Shown: one piece after another, positions 1-11,316 of the stretch
Layout: each line of letters begins with the position of its first letter
Position numbering within the stretch: the first letter of the stretch is position 1
NCBI GenBank assembly: GCA_039654915.1
Contig: CM077597.1
Span: 85,624,001-85,688,000 of the forward strand
Reading direction: 5' to 3'
DNA length: 64,000 nt
Origin: Aquilaria yunnanensis
Lineage: Eukaryota > Streptophyta > Magnoliopsida > Malvales > Thymelaeaceae
Notes under the pieces: generated by a model
Databases searched by the model: none
What the model saw: the letters and a program-made list of their open reading frames with translations, nothing else
Told to the model about the DNA's origin: nothing
Made by a program: the position numbers and the translations under genes

Positions 1-1310
1 GGTCCAGGAAATGTCTACATTTTATAGCCATTACTTTGAATCAAATATTTCTACAAGGTTAAACAAAGTGCATGAAATGATGACATCAATCTACCCATGG
101 CTCATGTTGAGGGTCAATTGCTATATATTTTTAATGCAAGATGTCGTAATATACCTAACCACGGCTGTCAACATTTACTGGATACCATTGAGAGACATCA
201 AGTGCACATCTACACTTTGCGCAACTGCAATGAAATTACACCGATTGTTATGTGCCATATAATGTAAACTAGTGTTAAGGTTTTTTCTTTCAATCAGTTT
301 GCTATAATTCATTTATAGGTAAATATCATTTTAGGCACTTTGACTCTTATATATCGACAAGATTTCCCCAATTCAATGAAACTTAATTACAAAGTTATCG
401 AGATGAACATTTCATCCAATGGTTCTTATCATACGTGAGTATTATGATTGATAATTTTTATGTACTTAAATGTGTTGTGTTTGTATTTACTCAGCAGTTA
501 TGTTATTATATCAACATACTATTTTTAGGCTGACCATTTAAAAGATAAATTAGATCCTCGCATTATGCACTTAGCCTGTAGTCATATTCGACTTGGCACA
601 TCATACCATGGATGTATTGTGAATGGCTTTCATTTCCACACACAATCCTATGGCAAATACAAAGCGACACAGAATTATGGTGTTTGCATTTAGGGTGAGA
701 TATAGGGATCTGGTGGGTATGATTTTTATGGGCTTATTGATGAGATTATACACATTGAGGACCACGAGAGTGGGCATGAAGTCATGATGCTGTTCCAATG
801 TACTTGGTTTGATCCGACACATGGCATTCGAAGTTACACACATATCAGTGTCATTAACATTAAATTGAAGTCTAGATTGTCACCACCTAAGCCATTTATC
901 TTTGTGAGACAGGCTTAACAAATTTACTACTGTGAGTACCCTAACAAGAATCTTTATCAGTGGTGGGTTGTTATTAAGACGAAGCCACAAGCTTTCATTG
1001 ATTGTTCATCGAATAATATTAGGGATCAGTCTGAGGACAATGAGGAAATGTCTGATGAGCAATCACGTGTTTTAGAAACCACAGACAAGCCGTTCCAAGA
1101 AGCATTTTAAGTGAAGTACCCATGGTAACAACTGATGACACCGCCCTTGATGAGATTAATATACTCATTGATTTCACTTGTTATCCTGAAATCGTTCAAG
1201 ACATGGATCAGAATATTGAGGTCACACAAGATGGTGGTGATTCATTAAATGATGAGACATCGTTAGTTAGTTTAGAGTAAGTTGAAGTCGATGATGTTTG
1301 ATTAAGTGTA
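1..1310 (+). pseudogene. CACTA TNP2-type transposase, C-terminal remnant
   Basis: This is the decayed 3' part of an En/Spm transposase gene that starts before the window. Bases 1-260 match the pattern of the DUF4218 region (a SHYFESNISTRLNK stretch, then VHIYTLRNCNEITP in another frame). About 320-425 continues it in broken form. From about 616 to 1110 one plus-strand frame gives a DUF4216-like domain: NGFHFHTQSYGKY, YDFYGLIDEI, LFQCTWFDP, then WWVVIKTKPQAF, with in-frame stops in between. In this family TNP2 cuts and joins the element ends in the nucleus. Stops and shifts make this copy non-functional. It lies upstream of a TNP1-type gene in the same orientation, the order seen in many plant CACTA elements, but it may belong to a different copy. 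The family call rests on motif order only. Confidence 0.7.
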
Positions 1311-1638
1311 ATTGTTCAAAACATCTACATGTTTTATTTAAAAGTGTAATAACTTTGAATGCATTTACGTTTTAGACTGAAATGATATTAAATTTAATCA
1401 TCACATATATAATTACCATGTTGAAATGAATATATCAATTTTTATCAGTATAAAAATATAATAATTACTTTAACAACAGTGATAATGATGTTAATAAATT
1501 TGGGACATTCAATTTGACCATATACATTAAAATCATAACTTTAAATTTGAGTACATAAATATTATCATTAATTATTCAACTCAACAAAAATGATATATAT
1601 AATATATATACTTTATTACGAAATATAAATACTCCTAG

Positions 1639-1639
<1 letters not shown>

Positions 1640-1707
<68 letters not shown>

Positions 1708-1712
1708 TATAT
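1640..1712. repeat. (AT)n microsatellite
   Basis: An almost pure AT dinucleotide run with one AC break near its end. It sits in an AT-rich stretch (1311-1730) in which I see no gene. It borders the 72-bp tandem array and may mark where a CACTA 5' end was lost. Confidence 0.9.
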
Positions 1713-1730
1713 TATTATACAAACTTGACA

Positions 1731-2240
1731 CCTAGGGCAGTGTGCTGTCCAACGATTTTGAGTTAATTTTATAAAACGTAGGATAAATGTAGGACAGAGT
1801 TACCTAGGATAGTGCACTATCCGACGGTTTTAAGTTAATTTTATAAAACGTAGGAAAACTGTAGGATAGAGTTACCTAGGGCAGTGCGTTATTCGACATT
1901 TTTGAGTTAATTTTATAAAATGTAGGAAAACAATAGGACAGAGTTACCTAGGCACTATTCAACCGTTTTAACACATTTTCAAAAATTGTAGGTAATGTAT
2001 AGGAGTTATCCGACAATTTTAACACATATATTTAAATTATAAGAAATTTGTAGGCTAATTTCAAAAATACATAGGCAATAAAGCGGAAAACCAAATTGAT
2101 GAGGGGTGAGTTAAATTTTTTTAGATCCTATGCTTTTTAGACATTCCTTAGTTATCGTAAAAAAACCGTAGGACGTTTTTCCTACGCTTTTCCTACAATT
2201 TGGTAAAACTGCAGGAAAATCGTAGGCCTTGAGGGTAGTT
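1731..2240. repeat. CACTA subterminal-type repeats with a 72-bp tandem array
   Basis: Three units of exactly 72 bp start at 1731, 1803 and 1875, each opening with CCTAGG, followed by a shortened fourth unit from 1947. Each unit carries a TATCCGACGG-like box, GAGTTAATTTTATAAAA and GTAGGA motifs. From about 2150 to 2240 the motif changes to alternating CCTACG-TTTT and AAAACCGTAGGA on both strands. The same motifs occur next to the CACTA ends at 15658 and 62684, so I read this as the subterminal region of a CACTA element. Known CACTA elements carry such repeats as binding sites for their TNP1-type protein. No CACTA terminus is visible on the left. Confidence 0.6.
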
Positions 2241-2259
2241 TAATTGCCATTTTTTCCCT

Positions 2260-3886
2260 TTAAATTCATGGAAGCTTCTCTCATTCCTCATAACTCTTCT
2301 CCCTCTCATTTGTGACGATCTCCTCCAACCCTCTCCCAAAATCCCCTTCAGAGATTCCTAAGCCAGGTATTTTTTATTTTTAAGTAGTTTTGTTCTTATA
2401 TAATTCATATTTGCTATTATAGCGGTAATTTACATAATGCATGTTTTGTATGTTATATTTTTAAATGATAATTTTTTTTATTTTTGTAGTAATTTTATGG
2501 ATTTTGTTAGTACTATGTATGTGGGTTAGTTATAAATAATTTTTACTGTAATAATGGTATGTTAAATATATACAGATGCATGTAATATGTATATGGTAAG
2601 TTAAAATTAATACAATATAGTAATATGTATATATGTGGTAAGTTATAAAAAATTGTTACTTCAATAATGTTGTTAGTTCAACAATGTTATTGTAATCAGT
2701 TAAAGTTAGTATAGTGATGTTATTTCAATAATGTTAGTATAATAAATGTTCTTACAGTTATAATAATTTAGAAATTAATGAATGTACTACAATAATAAAA
2801 TTTAATAACTAAATGTTAGTGTAGTAATGGTCATTTATAACTAAATGACTGAAATGTAATGGTAATTTATAAATAAATTTTATGTAATAAACGGTTCTAC
2901 AATAATTACAAAAATTAAAAATAAGTTACCCTTGAATTTTAGGATGGTTCATCCTAGACACTCAGCATAGGGTAAAAGCCTAGCGAAGGACTTATAGGAC
3001 CCACGATGCAATCGTGGTCCACGAGGGCCTGTTTTGACACCTATCCAAGTGTCACAGACCCAGACTCAAACCCAGGTGCCACAGACCCCAGTGCCACATA
3101 CCTAGGCTCAGACCCCGATCACATAGACTTAACCACACACCCAGTTGCCGTAAACTTTGATGCCTAGACCTTACGTGCCTCTAACATTTGGAGCATCGAG
3201 CTCTACATTTCATCAGTTTCGTGACACATAGACCTATGCCTATTACCCAGATATGAGTAAAATATCCAGGTTGCCTCATTACCAGCATACAGGTATCGAG
3301 CAGACCCCGTGGGAGCTCGATCCTAATTCGTACATTGTTCTAGATGAGATGGGTATATCCACTCATGTACTTAGCCTACACCAGACTCAGCAACATCAGC
3401 TGCCTCAGCAGTAGTAGCTAGATAATGGCGGACCAGCCGTCACACATGACGAGCAGGCAGCTGATGATGCCCTACTCCATGGAGGGCGAGGCCTGTGGGT
3501 AGCTCACTTACCTCCACCTCCACCTCCATAGAACTGTCTGATTACCATCCATCAATAGTAAGTGTTACTGACTCCTGCAAATTTAATTGTTGGTATGATT
3601 ATCTGCTTTTTTAATTACATCAGTTTAATTACATCACTTCATATATATATCTTGCTATAATCTAAATTTGTTACAACTTTCTCACTGATGAGTCCGTTTA
3701 TTTCACCGTAGCCTCCATTCATGTGAGGTTATGGGATGAAAGTTATATAGCTTGGACACATGCATCTTGTGCTTTACGAGAGGAGCACATCACTAAGTTA
3801 GAGGTAATTAGTTTCTGACGGATTTTTAAATGTTAGTTTCTATATGCACTAATTGATATTTTTTTCTCTTTTGATATTGCAGAACT
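2260..3886 (+). pseudogene. CACTA TNP1-type gene, 5' part
   Basis: A leader-like stretch at about 2270-2365 is followed by an AT-rich, intron-like interval, then a coding-like block at 2943-3535 starting at ATG (GGPAVTHDEQAADD and a proline-rich tail are readable, with stops). A second short block runs about 3710-3805. The sequence TTTTGATATTGCAG just before 3883 looks like a splice acceptor, and the exon after it is split by TekA. The continuation at 13853 has Transposase_24 (Ptta/En/Spm)-like content, which is why I call this TNP1-type. TNP1 proteins bind subterminal repeats and help the transposase. Stops show decay. Exon limits are approximate. Confidence 0.5.
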
Positions 3887-3891
3887 ATTTT

Positions 3892-6422
3892 TGTGACGGA
3901 ACGGGGCCCCAGTGCCCCTAATCTTGTAGGCTCTTAGGGATAATGAATCCCACTAGTTACAGTTGGCTAACTATTACTCGTCAATATAAATTAAAACAAT
4001 TTATATGCAACTAGTTACTTAGCCTACTCAGAATAAGTTATGCATGCTTCTGACTTGGCAATGCAACCGAAATTTAAAAGTCTGGAATTAAAACATTGCT
4101 CGAGCATTTCATTAAAACATACTGAAAACGTACCAAGTCATTGAAATACTAGTTGCTTTAACTACAAGTAACAGTTTTGTGCATACATTTAACTCTAGCA
4201 TGCACCCAAAAGTAACAAGATGGATTTACATCCTAATGTATCCCAATAGAGGCAACTTACTTAGTACACAAAGTACTATGTACAAGAGACAAAATTACTA
4301 ACTACTAAGATCATTTACTTGAGCCCACCTTGAGCTAAGCCAAGCTCCAAGTGTAGCCCTTCACTAGACCTTGTTCTTGTGTACTCTTAGCCTCTACACT
4401 GTAAAGGCACAACTTGGTTAGCACATAACTTATACTGCAAGAAACTAGAATCACTAGGATTCTCAATAAAATACCTGCAAAACAGAAAGCTTAGGCCTCA
4501 GCTATCACTTCAGTGATTAGGCCCGGGATTAGATCCTGCACAATAAAACTAAGGGAATGAGTACTTAAAAGTACTCAGTAAGGATTCCCTTCTTGAATAC
4601 CTGCAAAGAAATATGCAACAAATATGCAATATGGCAACCAAGCAATCAAACATGCAATTCAAACAACAAACAATCAACAAAATGCCAAAAATGCAATGTA
4701 TGGATGTATGATATGGAATGCACACAACACATGCACTTGGGACTTTCTGCACTTAAGTGCCTTAATTCTTGCCGTGAGCTCAAACGGCTGAGGTACTTGA
4801 GATACTGGCCCTCGTATCCCGGACACTTTACCTCAATTAAGTCCCATCTACGGGTTCTAGAGTAGGTCGTCACCTATCTCAAACTTACCCGCCTTTACCC
4901 TTGATTTATTGTACAGGGTAGTCTTACTATGTGGTTTAACTAGTCAAACCCTCAAGGTTTAACTCAAAATACTACTAGTGGCTCACTTACCAAACCAAAT
5001 GGCTTGGTTGGGATCGACTTAGGTTTTTCTCTCTATTGACCATATGTAATTGATACTCTATATGGCCAATAAAGAGTCTAAAAACCCACTTAATCCCCTT
5101 AATTTCCATGTAAAAACTTAAATATTATGAGTTACTTAGCCACCAAGTCACATTTCTTTTACACTTAACCACACAACTTGACTACCTTCCAAATAACGCA
5201 CAATTCCCGCCTTAGGAATGAATTCTAGACCCAACCGAGGCTATGGAACGTCTTAGAATAGCCTAGGGATAGAAACCGAGAGTCTAAGTTAATCTTAGGA
5301 TGGCCGGAAATCGAGGCCAAATTGGCATTTGGCGACGCGGCGCCAAAGAGCAAATGCTTTTGGCGACGCGGCGCCGCCGAGTAAACGCTCTGTGTACATT
5401 TTCGCTTCTTGGCGCCGCGGCGCCAATTCACGGACGAATTGGCGACGCGTCGCCAACTCGATTTTCTGGGTTTATGCGACAGCGTCGCTCTTGTACACAA
5501 ACTACTCAAACTCTCTCATTTCTAATCCAAACTTAATGGGTCTTGTTTCTAATTCATCCCAACACACAAAGCTACAAAACCATGCATTATTTGAGCTTAA
5601 TTACTTGAACCCTTACCTCAATTTTAGCACACAAGCAAGCAATGCAACAAAGCCTCCTAAGCTCAATTGAGCTTCCTTGAGTTCCAAGCCTAAAACCAAC
5701 GAAATTTGGCACCCAAACCAATCAAACCAAGACCATTTCTAGCTCTAGAAACAACCTATAAACACACCAAATGATCTCAAGAAGCTTACCTACGAAAATT
5801 GGATTCCAAAACAAGCTCCAAAGATCAAAGGAAGCAAGAACACTAGCAAAGGGGCTTAGTGATCTTTCTAACACCTTGGGCACCCTTAATTCAATGAGAA
5901 TTTGCAAGAAAATGGAAGTTTGAGCTGCCAAATTTGAGAGGAAAGTGGAGCTACGAAATTTGGGAGCATAGAACAATTGGCTAAGTGAAGAAGAAGAAGA
6001 AGAAAACTTAGTTTATAAGCTTAATAAGCAACTTCCCTCCCCTTGCACTTAAGTCCTCATACTCTCAAAAGCTTCAAATAGGTCACTAACTCACTCTCAA
6101 AACTAACTTTTCTTTGTTTTAAAAGGTACTAAAAGCTTCTCAAACTTAATTTTCTTGAACACTTTAGCCACTTAAGTTCTAAATGGCTCAAAAAGAACAC
6201 TTAGTGCCACAAGTTGTCAAAACTTACTAGGATGATTCTAAAAGCTAGAACAACTAATGGTCTTGACTTAACTATGCCAAATCACACTTAGGAACTCACT
6301 TAACTTGATTAAGCTTATGTTACTTGCTTAACAAGGCGCTAATTTGAGGTACTTAATTTCATAAACACTTAATCAAAGTAAATAAACACTTACTTGATTA
6401 GTTGACTAGGAGAGCTGTCACA
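3892..6422 (-). repeat. TekA 3' LTR
   Basis: The left LTR on the plus strand, 3' in element orientation. It begins TGTGACGG and ends CTGTCACA on the plus strand. It contains the GC-palindrome module (5329-5456). The small open frames in it are not genes. It matches the 5' LTR at an offset of 7425 bp with differences at 3960, 5219, 5372 and 5413. The last eight codons and the stop of gag-pol lie inside it. Confidence 0.93.
5329..5456. repeat. CpG-rich palindrome module in the TekA 3' LTR
   Basis: Four 18-bp units at 5329-5346, 5360-5377, 5409-5426 and 5439-5456. The third (TTGGCGCCGCGGCGCCAA) and fourth (TTGGCGACGCGTCGCCAA) are perfect palindromes. The first two are near-palindromes of the same core. 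The surrounding LTR is AT-rich. Homologous modules occur at 12754-12881, 18461-18557 and 20947-21074. Confidence 0.9.
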
Positions 6423-9400
6423 TCCTCCCCTCCTTCAGAAATTTGGTCCTCCAAATTCTGACTTAATTGAGCATACAAACTTGGATATTGCCTTAGCATA
6501 TCCTGCTCGGTCTCCCAAGTGGCCTCTTCCTCCCCATGGTTAGACCATAGTACCTTGACCATTGGGATCCGTTTGGTCCTTAGTTTCCGGACTTGTCGGT
6601 CAAGAAACTTGATAGGATGTTCCTCATAACTTAGGTCCTCTCTCAAGGGAATAGTGGGCGGGGTTAACACTTGCCCAGGGTTCACAATGCACTTCCTTAA
6701 GGAACTCACATGAAACACATTATGAACATGGGCTAAACTTGGCGGTAAAGCCAACCGATAAGCCACTTTTCCTACCCTTTCGAGAATTTCAAAAGGACCA
6801 ATAAACCTTGGTGCCAACTTACCCCTTTGACCAAACCTAGCCACACCTTTCATAGGTGAGACTTTAAGGAGTACTCGGTCTCCTACCTCAAACTCTAAAT
6901 CTTTTCTTCGCACATTGGCGTACTTAGCTTGCCGGTCTGAGGCAGCTTTGATCCTTGTTTGGATCAACTTAATCTTTGCCGTGGTCTCGGCAATGATTTC
7001 TGGACCAACAATTATTTCATCAGCTTTATCTGCCCAACAATGAGGGGTCACACACTTACGCCCATACAAAGCCTCGTAGGGCGCCATCTTAGTAGCTTCT
7101 TGATAGCTATTATTATAAGCAAATTCAATCAAAGGCAGATGTTGGTCCCAATCCCCTTTGAAGTCCATCACACAACTTCGTAACATATCCTCCAAGGTTT
7201 GGATCACCCGCTCAGTCTGCCCGTCAGTCTGAGGGTGATATGCAGTACTTAGGTTCACAGCGGAACCCATAGCCTTTTGAAAGGCACTCCAAAACCTTGA
7301 AACAAAACGGGGATCTCTATCAGATACAATCTGATCAGGAATACCATGAAGTCTTACTACTTCTCGGATATACAACTGGGCTAATTTCTCCATGGTATAA
7401 GTGATTTTAATGGGGATAAAATGTGCAGATTTTGTTAACCTATCCACCACCACCCAAATGGAATCATGCTGACTTCTTGTGTTTGGCAACCCAACACAGA
7501 AGTCCATGGTGATGGATCCCCATTTCCTTTCTGGGAGTGGTAAACTTTGCAACATTCCTGATGGCCTTTGGTGCTCTGCCTTCACCATTTGACAGGTGAG
7601 GCACTTAGACACATATTCATACATGTCTCTTTTAAACTTTGGCCACCAAAAATGAGTCCTAAGGTCATGGTACATCTTATTCACACCAGGGTGAACATTA
7701 AACTTACTCGTATGTGCCTCCTGCAACACCTGTTGCCTTAATTCACTTGGCACATAGAGCCGGTCACCAAAATAAAGTAACCCATCCTTGTACTGAAATT
7801 CTTTCAGTACAGTACCATGCTTTTCCTCCCCAGAAATTCTTTTCAAGCTCAAATCACTCTCTTGAGCTTGCTTAACTCTAGTCAACCATGCTGACTGAAT
7901 TTCAAGGACCATGACTTGAGCCATTTCCCATTCTCTCCACAATTCATATAAAACTGTGAATTGCTCTGCACTAGGATCTTTTGAGGTTTGTGTTACTTGA
8001 TCCTTGGAGAGAATTACCCCAGAATACTTACGGCTCAAGGCATCAGCAACCACGTTGCCTTTACCTGAACAATAGTCTATCGAGCAATCATAATCTTTGA
8101 TATACTTGACCCATCTTCTCTGCCTCATGTTAAGATCCTTTTGGGTAAATAAGTACTTCAGACTTTTATGGTCTGTAAAGATCTTAAAGGACCTTCCCAT
8201 AAGGTAGTGTCTCCAGAGCTTTAAAGCAAACACAACTGCTGCTAACTCAAGATCATGCACTGGGTAATTCAACTCGTTAGGCCTTAACTGCCTAGATCCA
8301 TATGCAATCACTTGCTTATCCTGCATCAACACACATCCTAATCCTGTCCCAGATGCATCGGTATAAACCACAAAAGTCACATGCGGGTCTGGTAGGATTA
8401 AGATGGGAGCAGAAATTAACCTTTCCTTAAGCTCCTGGAAACTCTCCTCACACTTAGGAGTCCAAATAAACTTCTGTGCCTTCTTTGTCAAGGCGGTCAA
8501 TGACGAAGCCATTATAGAAAATTTCTCAATAAACCTTCGATAATAGCCTGCCAAACCCAAGAAACTCCTAACTTCAGTTACAGTTGTTGGGCGTTTCCAC
8601 TCCACCACAGCCTTTACCTTTTCTGGGTCCACACTTAATCCTTGAGCATTTATAATATGTCCAAGGAAAGGAATTTCACTTGCCCAGAACTGGCACTTAG
8701 ATAGTTTGGCATAAAACTGATTACTCTTGAGTACTTGCAAAACTATCTCTAAATGTTTTTCATGCTCGTGGGGAGTCGGGGAATACACCAAAATATCATC
8801 AATAAACACCTCAACAAACTGATCTAGGTAGGGCCTAAAAATCCGATTCATGGTATCCATGAAAACTGCCGGAGCATTAGTCACTCCAAACGGCATAACG
8901 GTATACTCATAATGCCCATACCTAGTCCTGAATGCAGTCTTCGGGATGTCCTCATCCCTAACTCTTATCTGGAAATATCCAGACCTTAGGTCTATTTTGG
9001 AAAAGACCTTCGCCCCTCTTAATCTATCAAATAGATCATCAATTCTGGGCAATGGGTACTTATTCTTTACCGTTACTGCATTCAGTTTTCTATAGTCTAT
9101 ACACAACCTTAAGGTTCCATCCTTTTTCTTTACAAACAACACTGGAGCACCCCACGGGGAAATACTTGGCCTAATAAAGCCTTTCTCAAGCAACTCTTCT
9201 AATTGCTTTTTCAGCTCATCCATTTCAGGTGCTGACATTCTATAAGGGGGTATGGAAATTGGTTCTGCCCCAGGCTGTAAATGTATGGAGAATTCAATCT
9301 CCCTTCTTGGAGGTAACCCTGGGAGGTCTACAGGAAAAACTTCTGGAAATAGATTGGCTACTTGAATTTCCTTGAGTTGCTCCTCGACTGCCACTCCGTT

Positions 9401-11179
9401 CAACGAGCAAGCGACCAACTCACTCGGAACGGGAATGGACTCCAATAACTTGAGGTGCAAACTCTTTACACTACTTGCCAAACCGCCTGTGCAAGTTATA
9501 CTTACCCCTGAGGCATCCTCAAGAGTGACCTTACAACCCGCACAGTCAATCTGGGCCTTAAACTTACTTAACCAATCCATTCCAAGGACAATATCATAAG
9601 GAATTGAGGCCAAGACCCAAAGGTCACTTAAAAATTTACTACCTCCTAATTCTAAAGGATATCCCACAACCATTTCATTGGTAAACACAAGGTTACTCCC
9701 CACTGACTTAATGAACATCATTTCATCAAGCACAGTTCTATGCAAACCAAACTTAACAACCATGCCTAGAGTAATGACAGAAATAGTAGCACCAGTATCA
9801 AACAGAATTCTAATACTACTATCCTGAACATTAAAGTTACCTTGCACAGCTGTAGGTTCTCTGGATACCTGGCTTGCCAGTGCAAAAACTCGTGGTGGCA
9901 CAGGAGGAACTCTGATAAAAGTACTACCAGCACTACCAACTCCTGAGGCTCCCGGTCGTCCTTGACCTTGGTCTTGTCTAAGCCTTGGGCACTCCTTAGC
10001 CCAATGTCCTGGCTGACGACAATAATTGCAGAGATCGGTTCCAAGGGTACAAGGTTTGTTACCATGAAATCTCTGACACTTAGGACAACGGCCTTTTGCA
10101 GCTTTCTTGATTTTCTTGGAAGGTCCTTGATCACCTCCCACACTAGGCCTTTTATCCATTAACCTTGATTGTACTGGAACCCTCGGCTCAACGGCCTTTT
10201 CATTGGGTTTTGCTTCCATCAACTCCCTTTCCAACACTAAGGCTTTTTGGACAGCCTCATGATAAGTCCGAACTCCTATCACTGTCAGAAAACTCCTCAA
10301 CTCCACCCTAAGTCCACGAATGAACTTCTTTGCTTTTAGTTCATCTTTTCCGGCCAAATGAGGTGCATACCGAAAAAGAGAACTAAACTTCCTTTCATAC
10401 TCATGAACTGTTAGCCTTCCCTGGATTAGTTCATCAAACTCAATCCGCTTTTGATCCTGGGCAGCCTCACTATTGAATTCATTTCGAAACTCCTTCTCGA
10501 ATTCAATCCAATCAAGTTCTTTAGGCCTTTGCCCGATCCTCCCTTCATTATAAGCATCAAGCCTTTCCATGACATCCTTCCACCATAATGAAGCCTTGCC
10601 CTCGAAAAAGAAAGGTACTAAATCCATCTTTACTTTGTCATCCAACTTCATGTTCTTGAAGATCTCATTAATCTGGTACAACCACCCTTCTGCCATATCG
10701 GGATCTCCTATGCCATTGAACTTGGGAGTATTGATGTCCCGGCATAAGGAAACAAGTCCCATATGGTCTGGAATGACGGGTCTCCTCCGTCTCCTCCTTG
10801 GATGGATGTCCTCCTCATCTTCCTCCTCACTGTCCTCTTCACTGTCCTCACTGGACTCTACTTGAACATGCTCATTAGATGGTTCCTGACCTTGCACTTG
10901 CCCCTGGGGCGGGGGATTTCTCCCCTGACCTTGGTGCACCGTTGGGCCTTGGTGCACTTCGGCCCTTACCCCATTAGGGTCCTCCAAGGTCTCCCCCTGA
11001 ACTGGAGGTTGAGCACGCTCTTCAAGCAAAATGGCCATGCCATGTAGCATCCGGTCCATCGACTCATTAAGTCTCCTCAACAAGGAAACCACCTCCCTCA
11101 TATCTGATCCACCAGGATCACTAGTTCCTGCACCGGAACCCTGAGCCTCAGCAGTAGTACCAGCCCGTGTATTCACCAT
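6398..11179 (-). CDS. TekA gag-pol polyprotein, intact
   Basis: One frame of 1593 codons if it starts at the methionine of [14 protein letters not shown]; the frame is open for 20 more codons upstream, but this gag start is typical of the lineage. Domains by residue: acidic/basic linker (about 100-135), gag (about 150-325), CCHC zinc knuckle (C384, C387, H392, C397), aspartic protease DTGA (461-464), reverse transcriptase with FIDD (792-795), RNase H (D941, E978, D1003, D1046), integrase zinc finger (H1156, H1163, C1193, C1196) and core D1226, D1287, E1323 with the classic 35-residue spacing. Residues about 1525-1570 are chromodomain-like ([16 protein letters not shown]), a module known to steer integration towards certain chromatin. 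No stop or frameshift. It forms the particle, copies the RNA and integrates the cDNA. The stop lies 25 bp inside the 3' LTR. Confidence 0.95.
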   Translation of the reverse strand: MVNTRAGTTAEAQGSGAGTSDPGGSDMREVVSLLRRLNESMDRMLHGMAILLEERAQPPVQGETLEDPNGVRAEVHQGPTVHQGQGRNPPPQGQVQGQEPSNEHVQVESSEDSEEDSEEEDEEDIHPRRRRRRPVIPDHMGLVSLCRDINTPKFNGIGDPDMAEGWLYQINEIFKNMKLDDKVKMDLVPFFFEGKASLWWKDVMERLDAYNEGRIGQRPKELDWIEFEKEFRNEFNSEAAQDQKRIEFDELIQGRLTVHEYERKFSSLFRYAPHLAGKDELKAKKFIRGLRVELRSFLTVIGVRTYHEAVQKALVLERELMEAKPNEKAVEPRVPVQSRLMDKRPSVGGDQGPSKKIKKAAKGRCPKCQRFHGNKPCTLGTDLCNYCRQPGHWAKECPRLRQDQGQGRPGASGVGSAGSTFIRVPPVPPRVFALASQVSREPTAVQGNFNVQDSSIRILFDTGATISVITLGMVVKFGLHRTVLDEMMFIKSVGSNLVFTNEMVVGYPLELGGSKFLSDLWVLASIPYDIVLGMDWLSKFKAQIDCAGCKVTLEDASGVSITCTGGLASSVKSLHLKLLESIPVPSELVACSLNGVAVEEQLKEIQVANLFPEVFPVDLPGLPPRREIEFSIHLQPGAEPISIPPYRMSAPEMDELKKQLEELLEKGFIRPSISPWGAPVLFVKKKDGTLRLCIDYRKLNAVTVKNKYPLPRIDDLFDRLRGAKVFSKIDLRSGYFQIRVRDEDIPKTAFRTRYGHYEYTVMPFGVTNAPAVFMDTMNRIFRPYLDQFVEVFIDDILVYSPTPHEHEKHLEIVLQVLKSNQFYAKLSKCQFWASEIPFLGHIINAQGLSVDPEKVKAVVEWKRPTTVTEVRSFLGLAGYYRRFIEKFSIMASSLTALTKKAQKFIWTPKCEESFQELKERLISAPILILPDPHVTFVVYTDASGTGLGCVLMQDKQVIAYGSRQLRPNELNYPVHDLELAAVVFALKLWRHYLMGRSFKIFTDHKSLKYLFTQKDLNMRQRRWVKYIKDYDCSIDYCSGKGNVVADALSRKYSGVILSKDQVTQTSKDPSAEQFTVLYELWREWEMAQVMVLEIQSAWLTRVKQAQESDLSLKRISGEEKHGTVLKEFQYKDGLLYFGDRLYVPSELRQQVLQEAHTSKFNVHPGVNKMYHDLRTHFWWPKFKRDMYEYVSKCLTCQMVKAEHQRPSGMLQSLPLPERKWGSITMDFCVGLPNTRSQHDSIWVVVDRLTKSAHFIPIKITYTMEKLAQLYIREVVRLHGIPDQIVSDRDPRFVSRFWSAFQKAMGSAVNLSTAYHPQTDGQTERVIQTLEDMLRSCVMDFKGDWDQHLPLIEFAYNNSYQEATKMAPYEALYGRKCVTPHCWADKADEIIVGPEIIAETTAKIKLIQTRIKAASDRQAKYANVRRKDLEFEVGDRVLLKVSPMKGVARFGQRGKLAPRFIGPFEILERVGKVAYRLALPPSLAHVHNVFHVSSLRKCIVNPGQVLTPPTIPLREDLSYEEHPIKFLDRQVRKLRTKRIPMVKVLWSNHGEEEATWETEQDMLRQYPSLYAQLSQNLEDQISEGGEDVTALLVN
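6423..6436 (-). other. TekA polypurine tract
   Basis: On the minus strand a run of purines (GAAGGAGGGGAGGA) directly abuts the TGTGACAG start of the 3' LTR. This is the expected primer site for plus-strand DNA synthesis. It lies within the last codons of gag-pol. Confidence 0.85.
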
Positions 11180-11298
11180 ACCTGCAACCACAGCCAGAAG
11201 ACCATATCCAGAGCAACTTATAAGCGGTACTAACCACACTTAACACAAGAACACTTTGATCTTAGTTCACTTATTGCCTCTACTAGGAACATTAACCC

Positions 11299-11310
11299 GC
11301 TCTGATACCA
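11299..11310 (-). other. TekA primer-binding site, initiator Met tRNA
   Basis: Minus-strand TGGTATCAGAGC, six bases inside the 5' LTR boundary, matches the 3' end of plant initiator tRNA-Met, the usual primer of Tekay-type elements. Its location fixes the element orientation. Confidence 0.9.
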
Positions 11311-11316
11311 ATTTTC

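Noticed and set aside
5329..5456. CRISPR-like or attachment-site interpretation of the regularly spaced palindromes.
   Set aside because: Plant retrotransposon context, unequal spacing and related rather than unique spacers make this untenable.
4549..5976. Several open frames of 67-113 codons on both strands, repeated at 11974-13401.
   Set aside because: They lie in the two TekA LTRs, overlap on both strands, have no domain, and recur only because the LTRs are duplicates.
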